NCBI GenBank assembly: GCA_027575765.1
Contig: JANBPT010000129.1
Location: 1 to 64,000, forward strand
Origin: Tieghemiomyces parasiticus
Taxonomy: Eukaryota; Kickxellomycota; Dimargaritomycetes; Dimargaritales; Dimargaritaceae
Direction: 5' to 3'
DNA: 64,000 nt
Shown here: one piece after another, positions 54,501 through 64,000 of the stretch
How positions within the stretch are numbered: position 1 is the stretch's first letter
How the letters are laid out: each line of letters starts with the position of its first letter
The notes under the pieces: model-generated
The model's input: the letters and a program-made list of their open reading frames with translations, nothing else
Databases searched by the model: none
What the model was told of the DNA's origin: nothing
Position numbers and translations under genes: made by a program

Positions 54501-57500
54501 GGGGGGCGGACGCAGCTGACCGGCCCAGTGTACCTGCCGCGACGAACAATGTGGGAACCTTAACAACCTATTGTCCCACGCTGGGCTGTAGGGTCAATAA
54601 CCGCTCCTTGACAATCCCTCCGACTAGTTCCTATCCACGGCAAAGTTAAATCATAAAGGATTCGGCGGTGCCGCCAATCCGGGATATCGACAGTGCCTAC
54701 CCCTAGCCTTCTAGTGCAACGTACGGGTGGCGTTGGTATGTTGGCGGCTTGGTAGGGCCAAAGTGGTGATGTGGAAGTTCCCGGCGGGTGAGTAGTTGCC
54801 GGTGAAGGTTGTCTACGGTCGATTACAAGTACATAATGGGTGCGGATGCGACCGCAGCTCCCATGGTCGACCTGATCTGTCGGTCCTCTTCAAGCCATCA
54901 CGGACAACTCCCTGTACAAGCTGGTTCTCATCGAGGGACTGCCCGCCCGTCCAGCGAGCGGTACGTGACCTGAGAGGGATCGTGCCATGTAGCCATTTCG
55001 GGGCGATTCTCCCCGCTCCCCGATTCGGCAGTACTTGGTGTTATATCAGCCAGCCTGAACCGGGGGCGAACCCTACCTTTCTAATGGGGGCGGTCAGGTC
55101 GTAACCCCCCAGATGGTTAAGGCCGGTGGTGTCTCCAACGGTGGCCACCTGCCTCATCTTCCTCCTCTTTCTCCAATCCTGCACTGCGGCCCTAAATCAT
55201 TAGATAGCCCCGGCCAATACCAGCTGCGGTGGTGCAAGGCGGCGCCCGGCAACGCAGTGCGCTAAGCAAACTTCCATACAGTATGCTGCCCTTTTCCCGC
55301 ACCTTGGCGCTACGTTTAGCCGGAGGAGGGGAGGAGCTGGTGATTATCCCCGGCGGAAACCAGCGATTGTGGCGGCCTAAGGCGCGATCCCTACTCTGCC
55401 CTCCGTCACGCCAACATCCCCGTGGTCGTATGGATCTTGCTATTATTTGCATTCAAAGCGCCGGGGTTGGCCATCCCATTTCCACCCGCCAGACCAGATA
55501 TCTGCATCGCCCATACCCTCAGTTTGCGGTATTGATCCATTGTACGGCGGAACCGAAGGCCGAAAGCGGCGCCAGCCGGAATCAATCCCCAACCTGGTGG
55601 CTTCGCCCCAACTTACCTGACATTCTTCTTTCTGCGCCGACCGTGTGGCCCGTGCAGCGTATGCGTGGAAGGCGCCGCCGGGAGCAGTACTGAATCTCTA
55701 AGCAACCCTTCGTGGCGAGCGGGCCTACCGTGGATGGGGGTCGCCGTGTTGAAATACAATCATTGATGTAGCTTCGGAATCAGAGGCACCCCCTGTTTTG
55801 CGAACAGGAAGGTTGTCCGTCATACTTGGCGGGCGGGAAGGCTCGAACAGAGATATATTCATTAGGCCCGTCAAGAACATGGCAAGCATTCCCGGTTATC
55901 CGATTAGCCCGCCCTTCTTCACGCTGTGGAGTGCGAGGCTGATCGATTCGGCGAATACTGACGGTATGATCCGCCCAAAGGAAGTTTAGCCAGGAGCCAG
56001 ACCGACGGGGGAAGTCACCTATTGGATACAGGTGGTGCATCTCCCAAGGCGGCAGTTCGAGCCGAAGCACCCCCCACTTACAAGGTCCTTTGTCTATCGC
56101 AGGGTAGCCCAGTGCTTCCACGTGAAGGGCGGCCGACTCCCCTGCCAAACAAATACAAGAGGCGGGCAGGCCGAGTGTCGCATGATGGATACAGTTTGGT
56201 TCCAAACCTTCGCTTGTACTGACTGCCGGCCTCAAGCCCGAAACGATCAATACCCCTCAGTAGCTGCTGGCGGCTAACGAGATTGGCACAGGGAAGGCGG
56301 GGCAGGTTTATGAGGTCAGGGCGGCCGGGCAGGTCGGAGGAACTTTTTGGGCCGCAGCTGGGGAGTGACACCCATTCCTCCGCCAGCGGGACTTCGGATT
56401 GTCGCTGAGGAGGAAAAAGGAGGTGACGAGCATCGGGGAGGGGGTGACTCGGCCAAAATGGGGTGGGGATGACCATGCGACCAGTCACCGGCGAGGCGGG
56501 AATCAGCTACCGCTGACGACCAGGCGTGGCCCCCATCTAGCTCTCACCTCCCCTTGCGCACTCCCATCCCCCCCCTTCAGGGGCGGCGGAAGGAATGAAT
56601 GGCCCTCTTTCGACCCTCTGATTATCCGGACACCCTGTCTTGGTCCCGCTCGTGCCCTCCTTCATCATTTTTACGCCAGACTGTTCCCTTTTGGAAATGG
56701 CCATGCCCGCTCTCCCTCCACCCCAGAGAGAGGCTTTGGCTAGGGTGTTCTCGCTTCCCGTCGCCCGCTGGTATATAGACCCCCGCGAGTCCCGTATAGC
56801 CCTGGCCAGGATCAGGCCCAATCACATTTGCTCTTGTCGTCTCATCGTTCTCATATCGAACCCTCTACGTGACTGCTGCCTCGAACCGGCCGTTCTGCAC
56901 TCGCCCCATTACCTCGAGTCATTCTCCGTACCCCTCGTCCGCCGGAGCCGCTGTAGGATCGTCACCTACCTGCTACAGAGTACTTAGGCCACGGCGCGAT
57001 AGCATCCAATTTGTGGTGGGCTGTCCAAGTCCTACCGTTTCGCTCTAAACTCCTGGTAAGTTCTGGGCTATGCGGTGTGGGTCAGGTTCGACTGCTGGGT
57101 ACCCAATCTGTCCGCTGGTCACGGGGACGTCTGACTGCACTGATTGAGCGGCCTTGGGAGCTCTTCTAGGCGGTAAAGGGTAACCAGCCAGGTCAACGAG
57201 TCCCGGACGAGGGTATCATGAAGAGTGGCCACTGTCCTTCCCCCGGAACGCCCTGCCTTACCTTGCCCCCCTCGCGCTGTTGGCGGGTGTAAAGGTGAGG
57301 GGGGAGGGAGCTAGGCCCACCTCACTGTTATCGGAGCCATCCGCTATGCTACCGCTCCTTGATTCAGTGCTGTGCCCCCCCCCTACCTGGAGAATCCTTC
57401 TGACACCGGCCCCCTCGCACGCTGCCGCCTTGGCACCCTCCCATAGCGCCCAATCTTTCCCCAAGGGGGGATGGCTGTGTCCCACTCTTCCTCCTTGATT

Positions 57501-57756
57501 AGACTATGATGTCAATCCAACGCTCGCCTCCGAGCACCGCCTAAGCGATCCCGGCCGGAGTCCTTCCCCCTGCTCAAGTGGTTTACTCCCGCAGACCTAC
57601 TTCTCCCTATCCTTTATATCCATCTCGTTCCGTTGGTCGAACTTGATTTAGCCCTACCCACTTACCCAAACAGTTGCCTTACTGAACTCACCCTCCCCAC
57701 AGTACTGAGCCGTCTCCACAGCCCGCTCGTCCAACATCGAGACAATTTTCCTTGCC

Positions 57757-59245
57757 ATGGCACCGACTTTTCTAGTTACCGCTGCCGACGAGTATACTGG
57801 TAGGTTTAGTAAGCGAGGTGGCCGAGTTGACTACGGAACCCGTCGTCCGACCCTTCCAAGGCAACGCCGATGCGTTTCCTATCCTTCCGCCGTCACCCAA
57901 CTGACGGCCGTTGTTGATGCCGCACCCTTCCACCCACCCACTCGCCCCTCTCCTAGGCTTCAAGCTTTGCCATTATATCCTGCAGCTCCTCGCCACCGGG
58001 ACCCCCTACGATGAGCTGGCCCTGGAGGTAGACGCGTCGTTGCGGGAAGTAGCGCTGTACGCCGCGGTTGGTGACCCTAACGGTCCCTTGGCCCAGACGC
58101 TGGCGCGGTACGGGGCTACGCTTGTTGCTTCTGATCCCGAGACTGGCCGACTCCTTGATGAGGCCGCACTGGCGGGGATGGATTACGTCCTGATCGTGCC
58201 CAGTGCGCGACTGATACGTACTTCTCCAGCGGCGCGTACTATCAAGGCCTGTCGACAGGCCGGCGTCCGCAATGTACTGCTGTGGTCGTCAATCTGTAAC
58301 CAGCAGACGAACACTCAATTCCTGTCCCAGTACCGCCGTCTTGAGACCGTCCTCCGCGAGACCCTGGCCCCCACCGACGCTGACCCCGCGCCAACAAACT
58401 GGGCTATCGTGCGGGCCGGGTGGTACATGGAGTACCTGTACCTTCACCAGCGGCCGCTGCAGGCCGAAGCCCGGTTGGAGCTCCCCTTTCGGACGGGTTA
58501 CATAGCTCCCGTGCGTCTACGCGACCTGGCTATGGCCCTCCTGCACGTCATGCATGATATGAGCCGGACTCTGGCCTACCACCGCACGTTTAATTTCACG
58601 GGCCCCGACCTGCTGACAGGCCACCTGATGGGCCAGATTGCTAGCCACGCCCTACGCACCCCTGTCGAGCTGGCGCACACCACACTGGAGGCCACGGCCG
58701 AGTTCCTGCGCGATCAGGCCCTCGTCTGGTGTCCGTACGGCAAGGCGGCGGCGGACCCCGGATTCGTTTCCACGCCGCGGGTCACGGGGGCCGGGGGCCC
58801 CATTTCGACCCGGCGGGTGACGACCTCATTCGGCGCCTCCTCTGACTCGAGCGACGTCTCGCCCCTCCCCAGCCCCGTGCAGCGTCCTATGACGGGGGTG
58901 CAGCCCTGGCCTATCCGCACCACCCCCGCGGATCTCGGAACCAACGTGGCCTATCCAGATCAGCTGCCTTCCCCCTTCCGGTTAGAGGCCGGCCACGCCG
59001 CGTCACCCACCGAAGGGACGGCCCTCGTGAAACCTGACGACCTGCCCATTACCCACCCGGTGCGCCTGGTCAGCACCCACGAGGTGGACGTGCTGACTGA
59101 ACTGTACGAAATGGCCCGCCTCAGTCGCCTCGACCTCCTCACTGGCGACCTAGCTGCCGTACTCGGCCGTCGTCCGGAGACCTTGGCCACCTTCTTACAC
59201 AAGAAGCGCCGGGACTTTCTCGGCGGGGTCACCACATCACCCTGA
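57757..59245 (+). CDS. NmrA-like NAD(P)-binding protein (two exons)
   Basis: Exons 57757-57799 and 57957-59245; 443 residues; intron of 157 nt (GTAGGT...TAG, phase 1). Exon 1 has 14 codons (MAPTFLVTAADEYT) and supplies the first strand of a Rossmann fold. The usual Gly-rich turn is poor: TAADEYTG has only one Gly, so cofactor binding is doubtful. Exon 2 continues with a Rossmann-like core (YVLIVPSARL, ACRQAGVRNVLLWSS), a substrate-side segment (RAGWYMEYLYL) and an insert rich in Ser/Pro/Thr (about 275-375). It ends with LLTGDLAAVLGRRPETLATFL, like the C-terminus of fungal NmrA-like redox sensors. Such proteins sense NAD(P) ratio and bind regulators rather than catalyse. Target unknown. Without splicing the frame would start at a non-homologous upstream codon. 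Confidence 0.75.
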
Positions 59246-60084
59246 TCCTGCCGTACAACCCTCTCGTATTGTCACTCCACCGTACCGGCGTGACCGTTCA
59301 ATTTACCCGAGGGATCGTTTTCCCTCCACTTTGTCTTTCCCACCCCTTGATACCTGCTGTATATTGCCATCACCCTATTTTCCCCTGATCAAGTAACCGT
59401 GACTGGCCAGGGAAGTAAGTCTGGCCTTTTCTCTTCGGGGTTTATGTCCCCAGGTCGTCTTGCACCCATGAACACGTGTGACGGTCATTGGGCCTACCTC
59501 CAGTAGCGTTTACCCCGACGCTCAGGTATGTAAGTCGGGCACGTTTTCGAACGCTAGTCTTTTGCTGGTATGTTCCAGCAAGGGGTTCACCTGAATATGT
59601 CGAACCCTTCCGCTTCCGCCCCGCATACAAATCTATTGTCTTCTGTATTAGTAATAAAATGATAACATGTATGTAATGACCGTCTTGTTGGTATTGGGCA
59701 TCCCTTCTCACCTGTGCAGGGGCCGTCGAACCTGGGGGGAGAGGGCCTGTGAATTGGTGGGACGGTCGATTTTGGCTATTTTTGTTTAGCGGAAACAGTC
59801 ACACTTTACATACCATATTTGTCATTCTTCAGGCAGAGTCAACCCGACACACTCAATCTATTATGGTGGCGGGAGAGAGGGGGGGGCAAGATGATCAAGC
59901 TGAGGTCCACTTTGCCAGGCGTCTCTGCCACCGTACTGGCAACAAGAGTGGCATTTTTGGGAGACGAGTCGTCAATATCGCAACTATACTCAAGGCTACA
60001 CCTACTGAATAATACTATGTTCATTAGAATCGGGGATACATCAAGTTATACAAAGTCAGGTCCGCGGTCACCACCCTCAACATC
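59246..60084. other. Convergent 3' flanks of the NmrA-like and Serinc genes
   Basis: No gene is supported. AATAAA at 59653-59658 on the plus strand, about 410 nt after the NmrA-like stop, is a possible polyadenylation signal. Frames crossing into the Serinc gene from here are antisense shadow. Confidence 0.45.
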
Positions 60085-61536
60085 CTATGACCAGTCGCGG
60101 TCAGGGAGCACCAGGGGACCCACCAGGGTCCAAGCGTACAATGCCAGGCAAATCCAGCTGGACAGAATCTTGGCCCAGACGGCCGCCATGCTACGTCCAA
60201 TCACGGTAAGTTCGCCCGAGTCCCCGATGTCCACCGTGTTCCAGCTGGTCAGCAGCATGGCGACATACATGGCGGCCACCGCGAAGATGAAGTGAAAGAA
60301 GGCGTAGTTGTACGTCACCCCGTGCTTCTCATCGTCTAGTTTACGCCGTGGGGCAGCCCCGTCGTCACTGTCGTCGTCGTCTTCACTGTCACTCGCACCC
60401 TCGTGCAGGGCGGAGGCCGGCAGGGCCCCGCTGGCTACGGCGTCCATGAGCGCCTGGTAGCGGGCGGCGCGATCGCCACTGCCATTGTGGTTGCTCAGTA
60501 ACGGCACGGCCGAGGCGGCATTCTCCTCGTCGTAGTCGGCGTTATGGATGAGCGACCGGCCTTGGGTAGCCGCACGGGAGGTAGAGTAGACGATGGCCAC
60601 GATGGTGAACACGGCACCCACGGCTACCGCCGTGGTGCGAGTCCCTCGGCTCCGGAGCACCGGGTTACACTGCCCGTGGTCGTCGTCCACGGGCTCATTA
60701 ACCAGCGAGCTAGCCACTAGGTACGTGGCGTAGGCCGTTACCATGGCGGCCTGGGCCAGACCGGACTTGGTGTTGGCAGCTTGAACCGACGGGTGGACCG
60801 ACAGTACTGAAGCCAGGATACACAACAGCAGGTTGGCCGTGATGAGGAACTGGTTCAGGCCGCAGTCGGCGCGGGCAAAGAATACGTAAAGCAGGACGGT
60901 GGCGACGACGGTGAAGACGGTCAGCGAGCCTGTGGACCCAACCAGCAGCCACTGCCAGCGGTGGTTTCCTAGGGTCTCCCACCGCTCCAGACACAGTTCG
61001 CACCAGTGGTGGGCCAGGTCGACCAAGAGCACTAGCTGGATGAGCATGAAAATGGTTGAGCCAACGAGGGCCACGTAGTTGCCCCAAATTTCGAAGAAGC
61101 CGTTCGGAATGAAAAAGGCCAGAATTACCAGGCCAATCCAGAGCACAATCTTGGGACCCCACCAACCGTTTTGGAGAGCGGCACGCGGATGCTTACTACT
61201 GTCCACGCCCAGTACCAGTAGTCCGTTGACGAGGTGGAACATGGCCAAGGCGAAGCACCAGCGGTGGACGGCCAGGACACCGTAGCAGGTCCCCGACGGG
61301 CAGTCCAGATAGAGGTAGCCGTGGGTCCACTCCTTAAGCCGGTTGACGGCCCAGTCGGTCATCATGAGCCACGCAAAGGTCGAATTGAGGAGAAACACTA
61401 GCGCATACATGATGCGCGTCGATGTTGACCCCGTCAACGACAGTACCTTGCATGTGCAGAAGCAGGCCGCCGAGCTGAAACACGATAGTGCCTGGACACC
61501 TAGGCAGCCCAAGGATGGGAATAGGAACGGAAACAT
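60085..61536 (-). CDS. TMS1: Serinc/TDE1-family membrane protein (Tms1-like)
   Basis: An intronless frame of 483 residues from the ATG at 61536. It is a polytopic protein with about 10-11 hydrophobic segments. The N-terminus has the family's Cys/Ser-rich start (CFSSAACFCTCK) before STRIMYALVFLL. HRWCFALAMFH, NGWWGPKIVLWIGL, FFIPNGFFEIWGN and WCELCLERWE follow in the family's order. A charged, acidic cytosolic loop (about 385-415, many Asp/Glu) precedes the final block YNYAFFHFIFAVAAMYVAMLLTSW. Animal Serincs scramble or move lipids and were linked to serine incorporation into phosphatidylserine and sphingolipids; the role of fungal Tms1 is not well known. It converges on the NmrA-like gene. 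Confidence 0.93.
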   Translation of the reverse strand: MFPFLFPSLGCLGVQALSCFSSAACFCTCKVLSLTGSTSTRIMYALVFLLNSTFAWLMMTDWAVNRLKEWTHGYLYLDCPSGTCYGVLAVHRWCFALAMFHLVNGLLVLGVDSSKHPRAALQNGWWGPKIVLWIGLVILAFFIPNGFFEIWGNYVALVGSTIFMLIQLVLLVDLAHHWCELCLERWETLGNHRWQWLLVGSTGSLTVFTVVATVLLYVFFARADCGLNQFLITANLLLCILASVLSVHPSVQAANTKSGLAQAAMVTAYATYLVASSLVNEPVDDDHGQCNPVLRSRGTRTTAVAVGAVFTIVAIVYSTSRAATQGRSLIHNADYDEENAASAVPLLSNHNGSGDRAARYQALMDAVASGALPASALHEGASDSEDDDDSDDGAAPRRKLDDEKHGVTYNYAFFHFIFAVAAMYVAMLLTSWNTVDIGDSGELTVIGRSMAAVWAKILSSWICLALYAWTLVGPLVLPDRDWS

Positions 61537-62293
61537 GGAGGCCGAATGGAGCAAGTCTAGAGTGGAGGGTGATGGTCAGAGATAAGATGCGCCTAGGCAG
61601 AAAAAAAACAACTATAGAAACAGGGAGTAAATGACCAAGACTGCTGGTGGATTACCAAACGGAATGCGTCAGGTTGTGAAGAAATAGTGAGCGTTAAAGG
61701 GTAAACGAAGGGCAGCGCGAGTGTGGCGTCATATGCACCGGGAAGCTTGGCGAGGGCCAAGTGATTTGGGCTCGATGCTAAGGGCCATTCAGTTGCACAC
61801 GGGTTTTCACGGCCACCCAGTTCCGCCCGACTTCCTCTTAATGGTTTTACCGACCTGCGGCACGCTCGGACGGCAGCATTCTCGATAGCGTTGGCTCTAC
61901 TGGGACTCCAGCTGTCGGCACATAAGCCCGCTGGTCATCCCCGCCGCCTTACCCGTGACTCAATCCCTAAAGTACCGAGGTTTTGGCATATCAATTCAAT
62001 GTTGGACTCTATCTACGGTTCCTCACGTCGGTGTTTTGGCTTCCATTCGGTGCGATTAAGTCGACTATCAAATTGGAACCTTGACATGTTGGTTGTCGTA
62101 CTACGAATGGCTAAGAGTGGTCGCCTAGAACGACATCACCACCATGCACAAGTCAACAGCTACCCACGACACCACCATACCTTCACGCTGCCACCCATGC
62201 ACCTGGCGAGAACCATAGCCAATTACATTTTCCAGCTTTCCACGTCTTATCACAGCCACTTAGGCCGGACCCTTTCGAACGACACTGGCAATA
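61537..62293. other. Upstream region of Serinc, up to the mariner insertion
   Basis: This stretch holds the Serinc promoter side. CpG frequency is normal here, unlike the DNA to the right. A 144-codon plus-strand frame (61891-62325) runs across the transposon end and has no recognisable features. Confidence 0.5.
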
Positions 62294-62326
62294 TAAGTAC
62301 CACAATAATGTTTGCCAATTTTTAAG
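62294..62326. repeat. Left terminal inverted repeat of the mariner element
   Basis: Starts TAAGTACCACAATAAT and ends CCAATTTTTAAG. It pairs with the right repeat at about 21 of 33 positions with one gap; many differences are transitions, as expected from deamination. Confidence 0.7.
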
Positions 62327-62340
62327 TCTAATGATGTTAA

Positions 62341-63353
62341 TTAAATATGACCACCATCATTATGTGCCACTTGGCAAGCCCTTTCTATCCAGCTATCATA
62401 GCAGGCTCTAAAGGCATGTGGCTGGAGCCTGGCTAACTCCAATTGCCAGGCGTACATAACGATCTGCAGTATGGTGAACTTCTTACCCCTCAGCCGCTGT
62501 TAGGCATTCCTGAATAGCCAGAAATCATGGGGGACTAGATCAGGACTGTAGGGATGGGCCACAAGAAGATTGAGTTTGGAGGCGGAAAGGTAGGTCTGGG
62601 TAACTGCAGCACAATGTGGTGGTACATTATCATGGTAGAGCTGTGAGGGGTGACAATCCAGACTTCCATGTGCCTCCCCCAGGCCTGGACCATGGACTCC
62701 AGCTTGTACTCTACATAATGTTTGGTAGATAACACCAGTGGGCTTGACACTCAGGTGTAATAGGCCACGCCTGGTGAAATAAATGATCAGCATCACCTTG
62801 GGTGGGGTATGGCCTTGGCGGGTCTCAGTTGGGATAGGGCCACCTTTAGGACACCATCTCTAGCGACTAGAGCCAGCAGGGGGGGATCAAAAAGGTACAT
62901 CCAAGTCTCATTGCCTGTGACAATGGAGTCCAGCAGGTAGTCACTGGCCCTGTCAAATATCTCCAGGAACACGGTGACAAAACGTACCTGGTTGTGGCGC
63001 TGGTCATTGGTGAGGTTGTGGGGGATCCAGCAATTGAAATAGCTGTGCAACCCCAGGTCCCTGCGCAGGACTCTGCGCATGGTACTAGGGGAAGTATGAT
63101 AGGCCCAAGCCAGCTGCTCAGCAGTAAGTTAAGGGTCTTCCCCCAGCCGTCTCAGGATCATATCCCCATAACGTTTGCCAAGGTTACCTGATGGGCGGCC
63201 AGAACAAGGGTCACTTGCAAAAGAGTAGTGACCTGTGCGAAAGCGAGCCAGCCACCTGTAGATGGTGGAGTGGCTAGGGGCAGCCAGGCCCAGCTTGGAA
63301 GTCAAAACAATAAGAATATCATATGCCCCGCAGCCCTCCAGATAGTAATTCTA
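62341..63353 (-). pseudogene. Mariner transposase relic (inactivated)
   Basis: Read on the minus strand, the helix-turn-helix region shows STIYRWLARFRTG and DPCSGRPSG. The block before the catalytic core has LTNDQRHNQV. The core shows TGNETW where active mariners have TGDET, so the first catalytic Asp is Asn. HDNVPPH (second Asp kept) and YSPDLVPHDFWLF (third Asp kept) follow at mariner spacing, and the C-terminus ends HNDGGHI with TAA at 62341-62343. Damage: in-frame stops at 63351-63353, 63129-63131 and 62500-62502, and a frameshift near 62795-62800. The N-terminal end is unclear; an open frame also continues to 63581, into the right repeat. Confidence 0.88.
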
Positions 63354-63552
63354 AATAAGGACCCATACATCACACCTGGTTAATTTGGGTGGAGTGGGAG
63401 AGGGAGGCTTTAAGAAGTAGACATCATGGATGGTTAAAAAAGCAAGCTGTGAAGTCAAAAATGATTCAATCCTGGAGTGGTTTATACCCATCAACTTGTC
63501 ATTGTTAAATCTCTTAGGTTTCACCTGGAACACTGCGATCTGAGACCTCCCG

Positions 63553-63584
63553 CTTAAAATTTTCACAATATTTTGTGACATCTA
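63553..63584. repeat. Right terminal inverted repeat of the mariner element
   Basis: Read on the minus strand it begins TAGATGTCACAAAATATTG and ends AAAATTTTAAG. It is followed on the plus strand by TA, the expected insertion-site dinucleotide. Confidence 0.7.
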
Positions 63585-64000
63585 TACAAAGGGGATTAGA
63601 AAGGTTGGTAGAGTAAAGGCTTACGGAATGCAATAAGTGTAGAGAAAGGTAGAACAGGAGTACTATAAATGCTAGATAATACATGGTGTAGGCTAGTAGG
63701 TGGAGTAATATAGCAACCTAGGCCTCTGCCCTCATCCACAAAGATGCAAGGCAATGAGATTTGAAGCCAAGTAGATGTTGCCAGTGGTTGCATGGAGGCA
63801 TTGGCAACCATTGATGGATGGTGGCTTGAAGAGGCTGCATACTGGTGCATTGGTTATGCAGCCCTGTTTATGGATGTCACACTGACCCAGAGTAAAGTAC
63901 ATCTGGACCATTAGAAGGTCAAGTGGCAAGAGGTATTAGCCATTCAGATGTAATGGAATGAAGAGAGGCTACAGATCCTGGTTACCATGGCAGCTGGAGG
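63585..64000. other. CpG-poor DNA beyond the mariner element
   Basis: By hand count the last 400 bases hold one CpG, against several per 60 bases left of 62290. An 84-codon minus-strand frame has no recognisable product. The composition suggests another decayed repeat into which, or beside which, the mariner inserted; it continues past the window edge. Confidence 0.4.

Larger units (their letters stand above)
50497..57756. other. Long gene-poor stretch between divergent Gem1 and NmrA-like genes
   Basis: About 7.3 kb with no intact gene I can support. The left end holds the Gem1 promoter, with TATATA at 50895-50900, 400 nt before its ATG. The right end, from about 57600, is C/T-rich promoter-like DNA of the NmrA-like gene. 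Between them are a possible decayed transporter (51075-51522) and short protein-like frames on the minus strand near 53.2-53.6 and 55.1 kb. Another TATATA at 56772-56777 has no gene directly after it. Confidence 0.45.
62294..63584 (-). mobile_element. Decayed mariner-family DNA transposon, 1291 bp
   Basis: The element has the standard mariner size. Imperfect terminal inverted repeats lie at 62294-62326 and 63553-63584, each flanked by TA (62292-62293 and 63585-63586), the mariner target duplication. Inside, on the minus strand, is a transposase relic with the mariner blocks in order. The repeats share about 21 of 33 positions, and the transposase has stops and a frameshift, so the copy is old and cannot move by itself. 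The copy is CpG-poor compared with the DNA on its left. Confidence 0.85.

Noticed and set aside
57810..57890. tRNA-Ser-like start GCGAGGTGGCCGAGT
   Set aside because: It resembles an A box, but there is no B box or acceptor-stem pairing downstream, and it lies in the NmrA-like intron.
1..64000. CRISPR arrays, bacterial operons or phage-type defence genes
   Set aside because: No regularly spaced direct repeats were seen, and all genes are eukaryotic with spliceosomal introns.

Overview
The window reads as nuclear DNA of a fungus. It holds 16 protein genes of eukaryotic type: an intact eIF5A with its hypusine site, ESCRT-II Vps25, Bem2, Gem1/Miro, Mam3/CNNM, Serinc and a Tps2-type trehalose phosphatase. 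Fourteen spliceosomal introns of 116-322 nt could be placed by joining reading frames; all start GTAAG, GTAGG or GTACG and end CAG or TAG. Coding DNA is strongly GC-rich, and several genes have pyrimidine-rich stretches upstream. The Tps2 and Bem2 architectures and a secreted AA11-like chitin LPMO point to a fungus. Short introns with GTAAGT donors suit an early-diverging lineage (Zoopagomycota/Kickxellomycotina would fit), but that placement is inference.

Layout by position: Tps2 (+, 653-3172) converges on branched-chain 2-oxoacid dehydrogenase E1 alpha (-, 3900-5252). A 5.9-kb gene-free stretch follows. LPMO (+, 11137-12105) converges on eIF5A (-, 12959-13432). Vps25 (-, five exons, 16818-18029) diverges from the very-long-chain 3-hydroxyacyl-CoA dehydratase (+, 18615-19525), which converges on homogentisate 1,2-dioxygenase (-, 19858-21446). 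Mam3/CNNM (+, five exons, 24208-27330) converges on a BRI3-like membrane protein (-, 28193-28906). A 2457-residue Bem2-like RhoGAP (+, 32596-39969) converges on ETF alpha (-, 40660-42087). A sphingomyelinase-like phosphodiesterase (+, 43895-45302) is followed by acylaminoacyl-peptidase (+, 45978-48227), which converges on Gem1/Miro (-, 48436-50496). After a 7.3-kb gene-poor stretch, an NmrA-like protein (+, 57757-59245) converges on a Serinc/Tms1 protein (-, 60085-61536). The right end is a decayed mariner transposon (62294-63584) next to more CpG-poor DNA.

The genes do not form one cluster. Loose themes are mitochondrial amino-acid and electron metabolism (BCKDH E1 alpha, HGD, ETF alpha, Gem1), membrane lipid and trafficking (dehydratase, sphingomyelinase-like enzyme, Serinc, Vps25), cell polarity (Bem2) and stress sugar metabolism (Tps2).

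I found no convincing undescribed multi-gene system. The best leads are the near-complete strand alternation with every long gap on the promoter side, the dead mariner whose boundary coincides with CpG loss, conserved-looking hairpins outside genes, a possible decayed transporter gene near 51.1-51.5 kb, and the tandem-module Bem2.
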